DNA of 64,000 nucleotides from Sediminibacterium ginsengisoli. Its GTDB lineage: Bacteria; Bacteroidota; Bacteroidia; Chitinophagales; Chitinophagaceae. A program made the position numbers and the translations under genes. Every line of letters begins with the position of its first letter. Position 1 is the stretch's first letter. The notes beneath the pieces are model-generated. The model did not search any database, was not told the DNA's origin, and saw only the letters and a program-made list of their open reading frames with translations. The stretch lies in NCBI RefSeq assembly GCF_900167075.1, contig NZ_FUWH01000011.1:91833-155832 (forward strand). The letters are read 5' to 3'. Of this stretch, positions 44,069 through 53,223 are shown one piece after another.

Positions 44069-46858
44069 TTAAAACCTGATATTAAAATTCACATAAGGAA
44101 TTGCATTTCCGAATATGGATAATTTATAGCCATTCACAACCCCGTTCTCGGATACATAATAGACAGAGTAAGGATTCTTACGGCCTGTCAGATTGTATAC
44201 GCCGATGGTCCAGGAGTTATGGGTGAGCTGATGCACTTTATGGTTGCCCTCGATATTCATAGAGAAATCCGTTCTGAAATAATCCGGGATCCGGTACATG
44301 TTCCGGTCTGAATACAGGGTCCGCTCCGATCCTGCATAATAGAAACGTGCGATCGGTAATGTGATCGGCCTGCCGGTACTGTAACTCGTATTCAGTGAAA
44401 TACTGAACCGGTGCGAGATGCGGTAGTTGCCCACAAACGTTAGATCATGCGGTTTATCATAATTGGCAGGATACCATTTCCCGTTATTGATCGGCGTACC
44501 AACAGCCGGATCGTTCATCTGCAGTAAAGTACGTGACCAGGTATAGCTGAACCAGCCGTTGAATTTACCTGCCGTTTTCTTAATCATCAGCTCAACGCCA
44601 TACGCTTTACCTTCCGTATTCATCACGTCCGTTTCAATATGCGGGTTCAGCACCAGCTGTGCGCCGCTCTTGTAATCGAGATAATCTTTGATGCGTTTGT
44701 AGTAAACTTCAACTGAGGTTTCGATCGTGTTCGATTTGAAGTTGCGGTATAAACCTACAGAGAACTGGTCGCCGTATTGCGGCCTGATATTCGGATCGCT
44801 GAGTTTCCAGATATCGGTAGGTGCCATCGCTGCCGTATTCGATAACATGTGTACATATTGGCGCTGGCTGTTATAACCTGCTTTTATTGACATTACATTA
44901 TTGAATGCATAACGTGCAGAAAGTCTTACTTCACCGCCATGGTAAGTTTTGATTCCTTTTCCTTTATCGTACAACGTTGTTCCCGTTAATGTGCTTTCTG
45001 TTTTCGGAACTCCCGGCAGGTAATTGTTTACCGACTGCGGGCCCAGGAAAGTATATACTGAATAACGAAGTCCGGCTTCCACCGAAAATTCAGGTGAGAA
45101 TGCATATTTATCGGATAAATAAACGGCGCTTTCCAGGGCTTGCTCCGAAGGCATGATCACCGGCGCCACCAGCGATTGTGCGCCATCCGGCTTGAATGAA
45201 CCGGGATGCAGTTCGTAGCGTACGGCATTCACACCAAATTCAATCGTCTGTTTGGCATTGGCGAAATAATTAACATGGGCTTTAAAATAGCTCTGGCTCA
45301 GATCAAATCCCATTTTATAAGCATTGATCTTATTACGGGTGCTTCCGATGCCATATTCATAAAAATCATAACCACCCGCCAGGATCATAAACCACTTGTT
45401 GTTGAACGTATGCTTCCATTTCAGTGAAACGTTCCTGTTGCTGTAGTTATAGCTGGTGTCATTGTTCAGGTTAAACCTGTCGCGGCTCATGTAAGTGGTC
45501 AGGTAAAGGCTGTTCTTTTTATTGATCTCATGGGTGATGTTGAGGTTGAGGTCGTAGAAAGACGCTTTGCTGTGTTTATACTCCTCAGGCAGGAGATTCA
45601 GCAGCCAGTTGGCATAAGTGGTGCGGCCACCAAAAATGAAGGAGGTCTTGTCCTTTACGATCGGGCCTTCAATATTCACGCGGCTGGTGAGCAGACCGAT
45701 ACCTGCAGAACCCGTAAAATTCTTTTTATTCCCCTCCCTGCTGTTGATCTCCAGCACGGAAGAAAGCCTGCCGCCATATTTCGCGGGAATACCGCTTTTG
45801 TAGAGCTGCACATCTTTCACCACTTCAGGGTTGAAAGCGGAGAACATACCGAAGAAATGCGCTGGATTAAAAATGGTTGCATCGTTAAAGAGGATCAGGT
45901 TCTGGTCTGCAGATCCACCGCGTACATTCAGTCCCGTGCTTGCCTCGCCAACGGATTTAACACCGGGCAGGGTCAGCACCACACGCAGCACATCTGCCTC
46001 ACCAAATACAACCGGCACCTGCTTGATCGCTTTGATATCGATTTTCTGTACGCCCATCTGCATGTTCCGTACGGCGTTGGTCTTTTCTGAAGACACCACT
46101 ACATGTTTGAGCGCCGTAACCTGGCTGTACAGGTCGATGTTCAGCTTGCCATCCTGGTAAATCATCACCTGGCGGCGTGTGTCTTTCATATTCAGGCTCT
46201 GGATATTCAATGTATGACGGCCTTTAGGCACAATCAGCGAATAATAACCGAACTGGTCTGTAATCGCATTTATCCTGGGCTTATCGATATAAATAGATGC
46301 GCCGATCACCGGCTCTCCCGTTTTGATATCGTGCAGGTAACCGGCAATGGTAACATTACCTCCGCTTCCTGCAGCCAGCTTGTCGCCTATTACATATAGT
46401 TTGTTTTCAAGCGTAGCCGCCGGTGTTTTCTGGTTGCCATCCACGTAATCTGTCAGTGTCTGCTCTGTAGCAGCCACATCTTTCGGAGCCTGTCCCTGTA
46501 CACCGAAGAAGTCGTCCGGCAACGATGTTTTTACCTGCAGCCCTTTGCTGATGAAGACCCGTTTGCTCCCGATGCTGATCGCATGGCCAATACCTGTTCC
46601 TTCAAAGACCTGGTCGAGTACCGCATTCAGCGGCTGGTCGCGGAATGAACCGTTCACACGCAGGCTATCCAGATGAGTTGTATCGAAATAAAAACGGTAT
46701 CCTGTCTGCTTCTGCAGATCCAGCAGGAACTGCTCTGCCGGCAGCAGTATATAATTACCGCTGATCAGCGGTAATTTCCCTGTTTCCTGTCCTTTCAATG
46801 CATTGAAAGAAATCAACAGGCAGCAGGCAAACAATAAAACCTTTGAAATCTGTTTCAT
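44069..46858 (-). CDS. TonB-dependent receptor with STN and carboxypeptidase-regulatory-like domains
   Basis: A 929-residue outer-membrane receptor. The start is ATG 46856-46858 (MKQISKVLLFACC). An upstream in-frame TTG overlaps the preceding stop. Domains in order: signal peptide (1-24), STN short N-terminal domain (about 30-115, LLPAEQFLLDLQKQTGYRFYF), CarboxypepD_reg-like (about 155-235, ITDQFGYYSLIVPKGRHTL), plug (about 265-375, VLRVVLTLPGVKSVGEASTG with GLNVRGGSADQNLILFNDA), and a 22-strand barrel to the C-terminal Phe (YVNFNIRF). An STN domain in known receptors contacts a FecR-type anti-sigma factor, but no FecR or sigma gene is in this window. Substrate unknown. It is second of four genes. 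Confidence 0.93.
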   Translation of the reverse strand: MKQISKVLLFACCLLISFNALKGQETGKLPLISGNYILLPAEQFLLDLQKQTGYRFYFDTTHLDSLRVNGSFRDQPLNAVLDQVFEGTGIGHAISIGSKRVFISKGLQVKTSLPDDFFGVQGQAPKDVAATEQTLTDYVDGNQKTPAATLENKLYVIGDKLAAGSGGNVTIAGYLHDIKTGEPVIGASIYIDKPRINAITDQFGYYSLIVPKGRHTLNIQSLNMKDTRRQVMIYQDGKLNIDLYSQVTALKHVVVSSEKTNAVRNMQMGVQKIDIKAIKQVPVVFGEADVLRVVLTLPGVKSVGEASTGLNVRGGSADQNLILFNDATIFNPAHFFGMFSAFNPEVVKDVQLYKSGIPAKYGGRLSSVLEINSREGNKKNFTGSAGIGLLTSRVNIEGPIVKDKTSFIFGGRTTYANWLLNLLPEEYKHSKASFYDLNLNITHEINKKNSLYLTTYMSRDRFNLNNDTSYNYSNRNVSLKWKHTFNNKWFMILAGGYDFYEYGIGSTRNKINAYKMGFDLSQSYFKAHVNYFANAKQTIEFGVNAVRYELHPGSFKPDGAQSLVAPVIMPSEQALESAVYLSDKYAFSPEFSVEAGLRYSVYTFLGPQSVNNYLPGVPKTESTLTGTTLYDKGKGIKTYHGGEVRLSARYAFNNVMSIKAGYNSQRQYVHMLSNTAAMAPTDIWKLSDPNIRPQYGDQFSVGLYRNFKSNTIETSVEVYYKRIKDYLDYKSGAQLVLNPHIETDVMNTEGKAYGVELMIKKTAGKFNGWFSYTWSRTLLQMNDPAVGTPINNGKWYPANYDKPHDLTFVGNYRISHRFSISLNTSYSTGRPITLPIARFYYAGSERTLYSDRNMYRIPDYFRTDFSMNIEGNHKVHQLTHNSWTIGVYNLTGRKNPYSVYYVSENGVVNGYKLSIFGNAIPYVNFNIRF

Positions 46859-46872
46859 GTGGGTTAGTAGGC

Positions 46873-47631
46873 TCAAGGCTGAACTGCGCCGCTTACAAGT
46901 CCATCATAATAGGCTGCAACAGCAGCAAATGCATGGTCCTTGTCGTTACGCAGATCAAGTTTTTGTTTACGTATATATTGGCTGATCTCACTTTTTTTAT
47001 CCTTCAGTACTTTCAGTAAAGTTGCCTTGGAATTAACGGCATAATACTGTTCGTCCTTTTTTATATAGTATGACCTGCTGTCGTCTATATAACGTTGCAC
47101 GCCATCCAGCTGGTCAATCTTTTCCTGTACGGTCTTGGTATGACGCTTCAGCATGGTCAGCTTTCCTTTATACAGTTCCTGGTAGAAACCTGTACGCATA
47201 ATAGAGTTGCCGGAAAGGCTGTCCGCCACAATTTTCACGAAACTGTTTTCACCAATAGTGAACCAGCTTACTTTTTCATTGATGAGCTGGATCCAGAAGA
47301 TAGCCGCGGGGTCTTTGATGATCACGCTGCCGATCACCAGGTCCAGCAGCATGGGTACTTTTTCGTACAAAACACCATCGTACATGATAGCACCTTCTGT
47401 AAATGTGGCTGACCTGAAAAAAGGAATGCCTTCTTTCAATTTAAAAGTATAATCGAGGTATTGGCTGCCATTATACAGGCCTGTTTCCGGGTTCAGGGCT
47501 TTGTGATATAGCTGAACAGCATTGTAGACCGCGGCCGGGTCGGCAGCTGGTTGTTGCGCGTAGCTCCGCAGGCAACCGGATATCATGACTATGATAAGCG
47601 TTGCCCCTGGCAAAGTCAGTTTTGGGGACAT
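46873..47631 (-). CDS. Secreted protein of unknown function, first gene of the TonB operon
   Basis: A 252-residue protein with a signal peptide (about 1-25, ISGCLRSYAQ). A Cys in ISGC could make it a lipoprotein, but the site is not ideal. The mature part is soluble, with no repeats or catalytic motif I recognise. It includes FKLKEGIPFFRSATFTEGAI and YYIKKDEQYYAVNSKATLLK. Its position, 14 bp before the TonB receptor, and conserved pairing of such small secreted proteins with STN receptors suggest a receptor-linked role. This is inference. Confidence 0.7.
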   Translation of the reverse strand: MSPKLTLPGATLIIVMISGCLRSYAQQPAADPAAVYNAVQLYHKALNPETGLYNGSQYLDYTFKLKEGIPFFRSATFTEGAIMYDGVLYEKVPMLLDLVIGSVIIKDPAAIFWIQLINEKVSWFTIGENSFVKIVADSLSGNSIMRTGFYQELYKGKLTMLKRHTKTVQEKIDQLDGVQRYIDDSRSYYIKKDEQYYAVNSKATLLKVLKDKKSEISQYIRKQKLDLRNDKDHAFAAVAAYYDGLVSGAVQP

Positions 47632-47718
47632 AACAAAATTTGGAATGGGAAGTTAATATTTTATGAAATAACAAGCATTAGTATACTTGCTTTTCATACA
47701 CGTAAAAAGACAGTTCAG

Positions 47719-47726
47719 TATTTTTG
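47719..47726 (+). promoter_or_regulatory. -7 box abutting the ATG at 47731
   Basis: TATTTTTG is a perfect TAnnTTTG. Its last G lies 5 nt before the A of the ATG, the same offset as the RNase P RNA start, so transcription should begin at the start codon. Confidence 0.6.
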
Positions 47727-47730
47727 TGGT

Positions 47731-48012
47731 ATGAAAATAAAAAATGAAGACGTGCAAAGGCTGGCAGAAATCCGGCGCGACTTCGCGGAACCTCCGCACC
47801 TGCTACGTCTTGAAAGCTATGCCACACAAAGGATAGAAGAGGTTTTACAGACGCTCAGATCTTATACATTTGCACACAAACTTGCAACAGAACTGGAAAT
47901 TTTTATTCCGCTGATCCGTGAAGATGCAAGCAACCAACGCGCCATCCGGCAACACATGATCGATTTCTCTAAAGCGTTGTCGGTGATCTGGCAGTATAAA
48001 GACAGGTATTAA
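47731..48012 (+). CDS. Small helical protein of unknown function, probably leaderless
   Basis: A 93-residue cytoplasmic protein with no recognised domain. It is charged and probably all-helical (VQRLAEIRRDFAEPPHLLRL ... ATELEIFIPLIREDASNQRA). The start is ATG 47731. A frame extending to 47551 lacks support. The only promoter signal is a -7 box ending 4 nt before the ATG, so the transcript may begin at the start codon. It converges with the OB-fold gene 6 bp away. Confidence 0.7.
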   Translation: MKIKNEDVQRLAEIRRDFAEPPHLLRLESYATQRIEEVLQTLRSYTFAHKLATELEIFIPLIREDASNQRAIRQHMIDFSKALSVIWQYKDRY

Positions 48013-48018
48013 ATACGG

Positions 48019-48384
48019 TTACGGTATACTGATCTGTTCGGGCCGGTTAACCACGATCTGAGGTTTACCTTTATATTCAACTATCTTACCGGTTACGCAA
48101 ATATCTTTTGCATTATAGATCTCTTCAGGCTTGCCGCTGAACTTTTCACGGTTTGGGCCATAGATCACCACGGTGAGCAGTTCATTGGGATAAGTGCCAC
48201 CGATATTGATCAGTGTGGGCTTACCGTTCGAATTCTCCAGGAAACGGGTTCCGAATACTTTTCCGCAGACATTCACCGAATCGCCGATATGCTGCTTTAC
48301 TTCTTCCAGTTTTATTTTGGTCTGGGCAGAAACGCCGATCGCCGATACAACTAAAATACCTGCCAGTAAGATGATCTTTTTCAT
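48019..48384 (-). CDS. Small secreted OB-fold protein
   Basis: A 121-residue protein with a signal peptide (MKKIILLAGILVVSAIGVSAQ). I start at ATG 48382-48384. The frame continues upstream without a convincing start. The mature part has an OB-fold pattern: VKQHIGDSVNVCGKVFGTRF, then GKPTLINIGGTYPNELLTVV, then DICVTGKIVEYKGKPQIVV. This resembles nucleic-acid-binding OB proteins, but it is exported, so its ligand is unknown. A -7-like box TATCTTCG lies 5 nt before the ATG. Confidence 0.75.
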   Translation of the reverse strand: MKKIILLAGILVVSAIGVSAQTKIKLEEVKQHIGDSVNVCGKVFGTRFLENSNGKPTLINIGGTYPNELLTVVIYGPNREKFSGKPEEIYNAKDICVTGKIVEYKGKPQIVVNRPEQISIP

Positions 48385-48389
48385 GCACA

Positions 48390-48397
48390 CGAAGATA
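48390..48397 (-). promoter_or_regulatory. -7-like box abutting the ATG at 48384
   Basis: On the minus strand TATCTTCG (one mismatch from TAnnTTTG) ends 5 nt before the start codon, so transcription would start at or 1 nt from the A of the ATG. Confidence 0.5.
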
Positions 48398-48582
48398 GTT
48401 GAATATACTCCATACCAGCAAAACCAGCTTATCCGGACTCTATGTTCAACCATCAACTTCAGATTAAAATATTTGTCTATAATATCACGGGGAAATATTG
48501 TAAATACCGGATGAAAGCAGTACCTTGAATATACCCGCTGCATACTGCCCTGTGCAAATGTTTAAAGACTAAACATATTGCT

Positions 48583-49020
48583 ATGAAAACCATTAACCAG
48601 TTCGTCATCGTTGATGACGACGCGGATGACCGGTATACAATGATACAGGCATTCATGCAGCATGGTGTCAGCGGGAGCCGCTTCTTTGAAGATGGCCGTC
48701 TCTTCCTGAAATGGCTGAACCTGATCCGGACAGACAGATCTTCGTATCCCGATTTTATACTGCTCGATTATTATATGCCATCCATGAGCGGTGAATGTAT
48801 CCTGAAAGCCTTGAAAAATGACCCGGCATTTGCATCCATACCTGTACTGGTCTATTCTTCCCAGATGACAAGCGATAAGAAAACCAGGTTGCTGGAGATC
48901 GGTGCATCAGGTTGTTTGCTCAAACCGTTCAGAGACAGCGAGGCCATTACTATTGCGGGCGATATCCTTTATTGTATTGACCGGAAAAGATTACCTGATC
49001 CTGTCAGTGCTATACGCTGA
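48583..49020 (+). CDS. Single-domain response regulator (REC only)
   Basis: A 145-residue receiver domain with no output domain. The acidic cluster DDD (11-13) and the phospho-acceptor Asp62 in FILLDYYMPSMSG are intact, followed by the conserved VLVYSSQM and Lys in CLLKPF. Such proteins act in phosphorelays or bind targets directly. No histidine kinase or other partner is adjacent. It belongs to the CheY-like group common in Bacteroidota next to hybrid kinases. Confidence 0.92.
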   Translation: MKTINQFVIVDDDADDRYTMIQAFMQHGVSGSRFFEDGRLFLKWLNLIRTDRSSYPDFILLDYYMPSMSGECILKALKNDPAFASIPVLVYSSQMTSDKKTRLLEIGASGCLLKPFRDSEAITIAGDILYCIDRKRLPDPVSAIR

Positions 49021-49041
49021 GATAATTATAATTTTCTCAGC
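49016..49041 (+). terminator. Weak hairpin between the REC gene and the GH2 gene
   Basis: GCTGAGA (49016-49022) pairs with TCTCAGC (49035-49041) around a 12-nt AT-rich loop. The left arm includes the TGA of the REC gene. No T-run follows, so termination is uncertain. Confidence 0.35.
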
Positions 49042-51710
49042 TGCAGTGCATTCAGCACAGGTTCTCCTGTTACAGCCCTGAAACTGATCGTTAAGCCTTT
49101 GCTTCCTCTCACCTGCCCCTTCCATTTTTTAGCAACTGCTTTTGCTATTCCATACTGCCCCGCAAGATCAAAATGCTCAAGAAACAGCTTGCCATTTACA
49201 TAAACATCGAAGACACGCGCCATTCTTTCCTGCTTTCCTGTTGTTTCTGAAAGATTATAAGCAAGGTTACCGGCTACACTACCCTGTAATTCTGCAAAAT
49301 GGAGTGTAAGTTCATAATTGCCGTCCGCAACATCCAGCTTATATTCTTTAATACCGGTAAGTTGTGTCTGGTAAACAGGATCATCGTCTGTTCCGGTAAT
49401 ATTTTTATCCGTTCCGTAAGGCAGCCTGGTATTACCTTCTATCCTGAAAGGTTTGCCACCGACGGAACCCCAGCTTCCCGGACGGTAAAGCTGATCAGGG
49501 AGCCAGGCCTGTTTACGTTTTTCGTCAATATAATAACGGTTGGCGCCGAGAAGAATATTGATTTCCCTGAAAGGAATACGTTTATCTTTCAGAAGATAAG
49601 GCTGTAGACGGAAATGAACAGTAAGCCTGTCTTCATATTGCCTTCCGTTCCTGTAACCGGTTGCGGTAATATGATTGTCGCCATTGATAAAAGGTACATT
49701 CCATGAAACGATAATGCTGTCATTTTTCTGCAGAAGGAAGGGTTGCCCGTTTACAGTCAGCCTTACCGAATCGAGGTTGGAAGCTACCTGCACGGGTTGT
49801 ATGCATGTGGCTGTTGCACTGTCTGCAATGCCGCTTCTCGTAAGCCAGGAATCTGACATGATCCGGATGAATGGTGTCTTTAACAGGCTCGCCTGGTAAT
49901 AATAATAAGGATCCTTCGCTTTACGGTTCCAGGTAAGTAAGCCTTTATTATTGATATGCGGCATTGTTTCTTCCCTTGTTTCAGAATTGAAATCGGCCAG
50001 GTTCCATACCACAGCAGCGGCCACGAACGGACGCTTCATCATTTCAGTAAGGTAATGCTGGTGGAAGGCCGTGGTATATTCAACACTTTTATCGAACCGT
50101 ACAGGTTTCATGCTCCTGATACGCGGATCCGCATCTGCACCGTATTCCGTTACCAGCAGCGGCTTATCCGTCAGTTCTTTGCGATGTCTGTCCAGAAAGG
50201 AACCAAAATCTTTTAAAGTACCGCCATACCAGCCGGAATAAAGGTTCCAGCCTACCAGCATGGGGATGCGTGTTAAACCGGTAACATTATACTTATTGAA
50301 ATCTCCATGATTGGCAATCATTGTATAGCGGTATGGATCTTCCGCTCTTGTAATACTGTCGAGCCTTTGCGCCAGCCTTGTGATATTGGCAAAATAAATA
50401 TCCTGTTTCGGCTTGTCGCCGTTATAGTGCGGACGCAGCAGGATCTCATTCATATAACACCAGATGATCACACTCGGATGATTGTAATGCTGCCGGATCA
50501 TTTCTGTCTGCATCATCATACAATTCTCATAAAAAGCTTCGGATTCAGTGATCTCATTTACTACAGGAATTTCTACTGACGCCAGCAGCCCCAGTTCATC
50601 ACAGGCTTTCAATACCGCCGGATCCTGCGGATAATGCGCCACACGCAGGAAATTACCGCCCATCGCTTTCAGCAGTTTCATATCTTCCCGTGCCAGTTTT
50701 TTGCTGACCGCATTGCCCATGCCTTCCCTGTCCTGGTGGCGACTGGCCCCTACAAGTTTATACGGTTTCCCATTCAGGAAAAATCCTTTCTCTGCATCGA
50801 AACGGAACCACCGGAAACCGGTTTGCTCCTGCAACTCGTCTAACAATTTCCCTGAAGCGGCATCTTTTAAGGTAGTGGTTACGGTATAGAGGTAAGGATC
50901 TTCGGGTGTCCACAAGTGTGGCTGACGGATACTGTCGAGTTGTTTGCTGAATGCTGTAATGCCGTCTTTTACTTTCAGCAAAGTATCTGCAGTAACAATA
51001 ACCTTGCCTTCCCTGTTGCGTAGTTTTACGGATAATAAGATATTACGATCCGTATTTTCCCTGCTGATCAGGTTTCCGTGAATGCGTAAAACAGCGTTGG
51101 ATGTGTTTACATAAGGAGTGGTTATAAAAACGCCGGCAGAACCATGATCCTCATTATTGAAATGAATTCGGTTCATCGCCACCAGCGTTAATTCCCTGTA
51201 GATGCCGCCAAAAAAGGTAAAGTCGGCAGAAAGCGGCGGGATGGAAGGATCGTGGCTGTTATTTACTTTTACCAGTATTTCGTTGCGGTTGTCTTTATCA
51301 TTGAACTGCAGCAGGTTATTAACAGCTATTGCGAAAGCGGAATAGCCACCGGTATGATTGCCGGCTTTCTTCCCGTTCACAAACACTTCCGTTTCCTGGT
51401 TGGCACCTTCGAAAAAAAGGTATACGTCTTTATTACGGTACGACGAAGGTATGCTGATGCTTTTTTTATACCAGCCGATGCCGCGGTAATAACCGGGCGT
51501 ATCATCCATTACATCTGCAATATTCCAGGTATGCGGCAGGTTTACCTGTTTCCATTGACCGGGTTTACCATTCAACGGATCTGTATCAGCTCCGGCCATA
51601 AAATGCCAGGCATTGTTCAACGGTGTTATTATCCTTGCCTGCTCCTGGGCTGCCAGTTGTAGCAGGCAGCAAAGCAAAAGCAGGCTGAGCATTGCTTTAA
51701 TCAGCTTCAT
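49026..51710 (-). CDS. Glycoside hydrolase family 2 enzyme with malectin-like C-terminal domain
   Basis: An 894-residue secreted enzyme. A signal peptide (about 1-21) is followed by a GH2 sugar-binding jelly-roll (about 30-190), an immunoglobulin-like domain (about 195-300), a TIM barrel (about 305-600) and a malectin-like domain (about 740-894, INILLGANRYYIDEKRK ... YELTLHFAELQGS). The acid/base is Glu422 in IWCYMNEILLRP and the nucleophile Glu522 in LLVTEYGADADP. GH2 covers beta-galactosidase, beta-mannosidase and beta-glucuronidase. The sequence alone does not fix which. It is last of a GH3-GH30-GH2 operon, 77 bp after GH30. Confidence 0.93.
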   Translation of the reverse strand: MKLIKAMLSLLLLCCLLQLAAQEQARIITPLNNAWHFMAGADTDPLNGKPGQWKQVNLPHTWNIADVMDDTPGYYRGIGWYKKSISIPSSYRNKDVYLFFEGANQETEVFVNGKKAGNHTGGYSAFAIAVNNLLQFNDKDNRNEILVKVNNSHDPSIPPLSADFTFFGGIYRELTLVAMNRIHFNNEDHGSAGVFITTPYVNTSNAVLRIHGNLISRENTDRNILLSVKLRNREGKVIVTADTLLKVKDGITAFSKQLDSIRQPHLWTPEDPYLYTVTTTLKDAASGKLLDELQEQTGFRWFRFDAEKGFFLNGKPYKLVGASRHQDREGMGNAVSKKLAREDMKLLKAMGGNFLRVAHYPQDPAVLKACDELGLLASVEIPVVNEITESEAFYENCMMMQTEMIRQHYNHPSVIIWCYMNEILLRPHYNGDKPKQDIYFANITRLAQRLDSITRAEDPYRYTMIANHGDFNKYNVTGLTRIPMLVGWNLYSGWYGGTLKDFGSFLDRHRKELTDKPLLVTEYGADADPRIRSMKPVRFDKSVEYTTAFHQHYLTEMMKRPFVAAAVVWNLADFNSETREETMPHINNKGLLTWNRKAKDPYYYYQASLLKTPFIRIMSDSWLTRSGIADSATATCIQPVQVASNLDSVRLTVNGQPFLLQKNDSIIVSWNVPFINGDNHITATGYRNGRQYEDRLTVHFRLQPYLLKDKRIPFREINILLGANRYYIDEKRKQAWLPDQLYRPGSWGSVGGKPFRIEGNTRLPYGTDKNITGTDDDPVYQTQLTGIKEYKLDVADGNYELTLHFAELQGSVAGNLAYNLSETTGKQERMARVFDVYVNGKLFLEHFDLAGQYGIAKAVAKKWKGQVRGSKGLTISFRAVTGEPVLNALQLRKL

Positions 51711-51787
51711 TGATCTATCTGTTTTACCATTCCCCTACCCGCGCAGGAACACTGCAAATGTAATGGTCACCTGTTATCATTTCCATT

Positions 51788-53215
51788 TTACCGCACAACA
51801 AGCGTAACGATGGAATGTGGCAGGCTCTCTGTCAGGGCAGCTTTGCCATCCAGCCATAACCTGTAGGCTATTTTTTTATCCGTTGTATTCATTACTACTA
51901 CCGCAATACTGCCATCCGTATTCTGGAAAGCCGTTGTCTGCAGTTGCGCGCGGCTCGACGAAGCAGCGATCCGTTTAGCGCCCGGGCGGATGAATTTTGA
52001 AAAATGGCCCATGTAATAATAAGCATTGGTATAGATCAGTTCACCGGTTCTTGTATCTGCATGTACAGGAGCGAAACAGAAATTGCCCACATGATTCGGG
52101 CCGCCTTTTTCATCGAGTAATATGTTCCAGTCGGTCCATGCAACGGTTCCGTTATTGAAATCGTTGATCATGGAATTACCATAACGTTCGCCGAGCGACC
52201 AGTTATAAACACTGTCCATGCTGAATTTCTCCTTACAGCCTTCCGTAAAGATCAGGTTCTTATCGGGAAAAGCCTGGTTCACAAGCCTCAGGTTATCGAA
52301 CTGCATCGGGCCGCCCGTCCAGGTCTCGTACCAGTGAAAGCCGATTCCCCATACATATTTCGCAGCATCTTTATCGTTCAGGATCACACTTGCCCGCTGG
52401 TAAAGCAGGTCGCGGTTATGATCCCATGCGATGAGTTTTTTATTGGCCATGCCTGCTTTATGCAACGTTGGCCCGAGGTATTGTTTGATGAAATCGCGCT
52501 CTTCTTCCGCAGAAAAAATGCAGGACTCCCATCTCTGCTTCGCCATCGGTTCGTTCTGTACAGACAAGCCCCATACAGGTATCCCAGCGGCCTCGTATGC
52601 CCGTATGAACTTAATATAATAATCAGCCCAGCTCTGCCTGTATTCAGCTTTGAGTTTACCGCCCTGCAGCATGCTGTTATTGTCTTTCATCCAGGCCGGC
52701 GGACTCCATGGGCTCGCATACAGCGGCAGTTTGCCTCCTGCCGCAGCAATAGCCTGTTTGATAAAGGGGATCCGGTACTGCTGATCATGTGCAATGCTGA
52801 ACGATTTCAGCTCTTTATCATTATCCGCAACATAAGTATAACTGCCGCTCGAGAAATCGCAGCTATGGATATTGGTACGTGCAATGGTAAAACCAATGCC
52901 TTTGTCTGCATCGAAATAAGCCGTGAGAAATTCTTTCTGCTTATTCGCAGGCAGTTTTGCGAACGTTTCCGCTGCCGCATCGGTCAGTGCTCCGCCAATG
53001 CCGGTAAAAGACTGGAATTTATTAGCGGGATCAATAAATACACAAGGTTCCGTTTCCAGCGGTTGCCTGAACTCGGTAAAATTCAGCTCGGCAGTTTTAG
53101 CGATATGCCGGGATGATTCCTGCGCAGTGGTATACACCTGCACTTTTTTATTCTGAGCTGTAACAGCAAGCCCGCAGGCTGCGGCAAGAATGGTTACGAA
53201 TGTTCTTTTCATCAT
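51788..53215 (-). CDS. Glycoside hydrolase family 30 enzyme (glucosylceramidase / endo-beta-1,6-glucanase type)
   Basis: A 475-residue secreted enzyme with a signal peptide (about 1-20). It carries the family motifs FQSFTGIGGALTDAAAETFA, FTIARTNIHSCDFSS, ASPWSPPAWMKDN, the acid/base Glu222 in LSVQNEPMAKQRWESC and the nucleophile Glu325 in LIFTEGCKEKF. A beta-sandwich closes the protein (SIAVVVMNTTDKKIAYRLWL). GH30 subfamilies cover glucosylceramide and beta-1,6-glucan. The closeness to GH3 suggests beta-1,6- or mixed beta-glucan, which is inference. It follows GH3 by 8 bp. Confidence 0.93.
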   Translation of the reverse strand: MMKRTFVTILAAACGLAVTAQNKKVQVYTTAQESSRHIAKTAELNFTEFRQPLETEPCVFIDPANKFQSFTGIGGALTDAAAETFAKLPANKQKEFLTAYFDADKGIGFTIARTNIHSCDFSSGSYTYVADNDKELKSFSIAHDQQYRIPFIKQAIAAAGGKLPLYASPWSPPAWMKDNNSMLQGGKLKAEYRQSWADYYIKFIRAYEAAGIPVWGLSVQNEPMAKQRWESCIFSAEEERDFIKQYLGPTLHKAGMANKKLIAWDHNRDLLYQRASVILNDKDAAKYVWGIGFHWYETWTGGPMQFDNLRLVNQAFPDKNLIFTEGCKEKFSMDSVYNWSLGERYGNSMINDFNNGTVAWTDWNILLDEKGGPNHVGNFCFAPVHADTRTGELIYTNAYYYMGHFSKFIRPGAKRIAASSSRAQLQTTAFQNTDGSIAVVVMNTTDKKIAYRLWLDGKAALTESLPHSIVTLVVR

Positions 53216-53223
53216 ACAGGATT

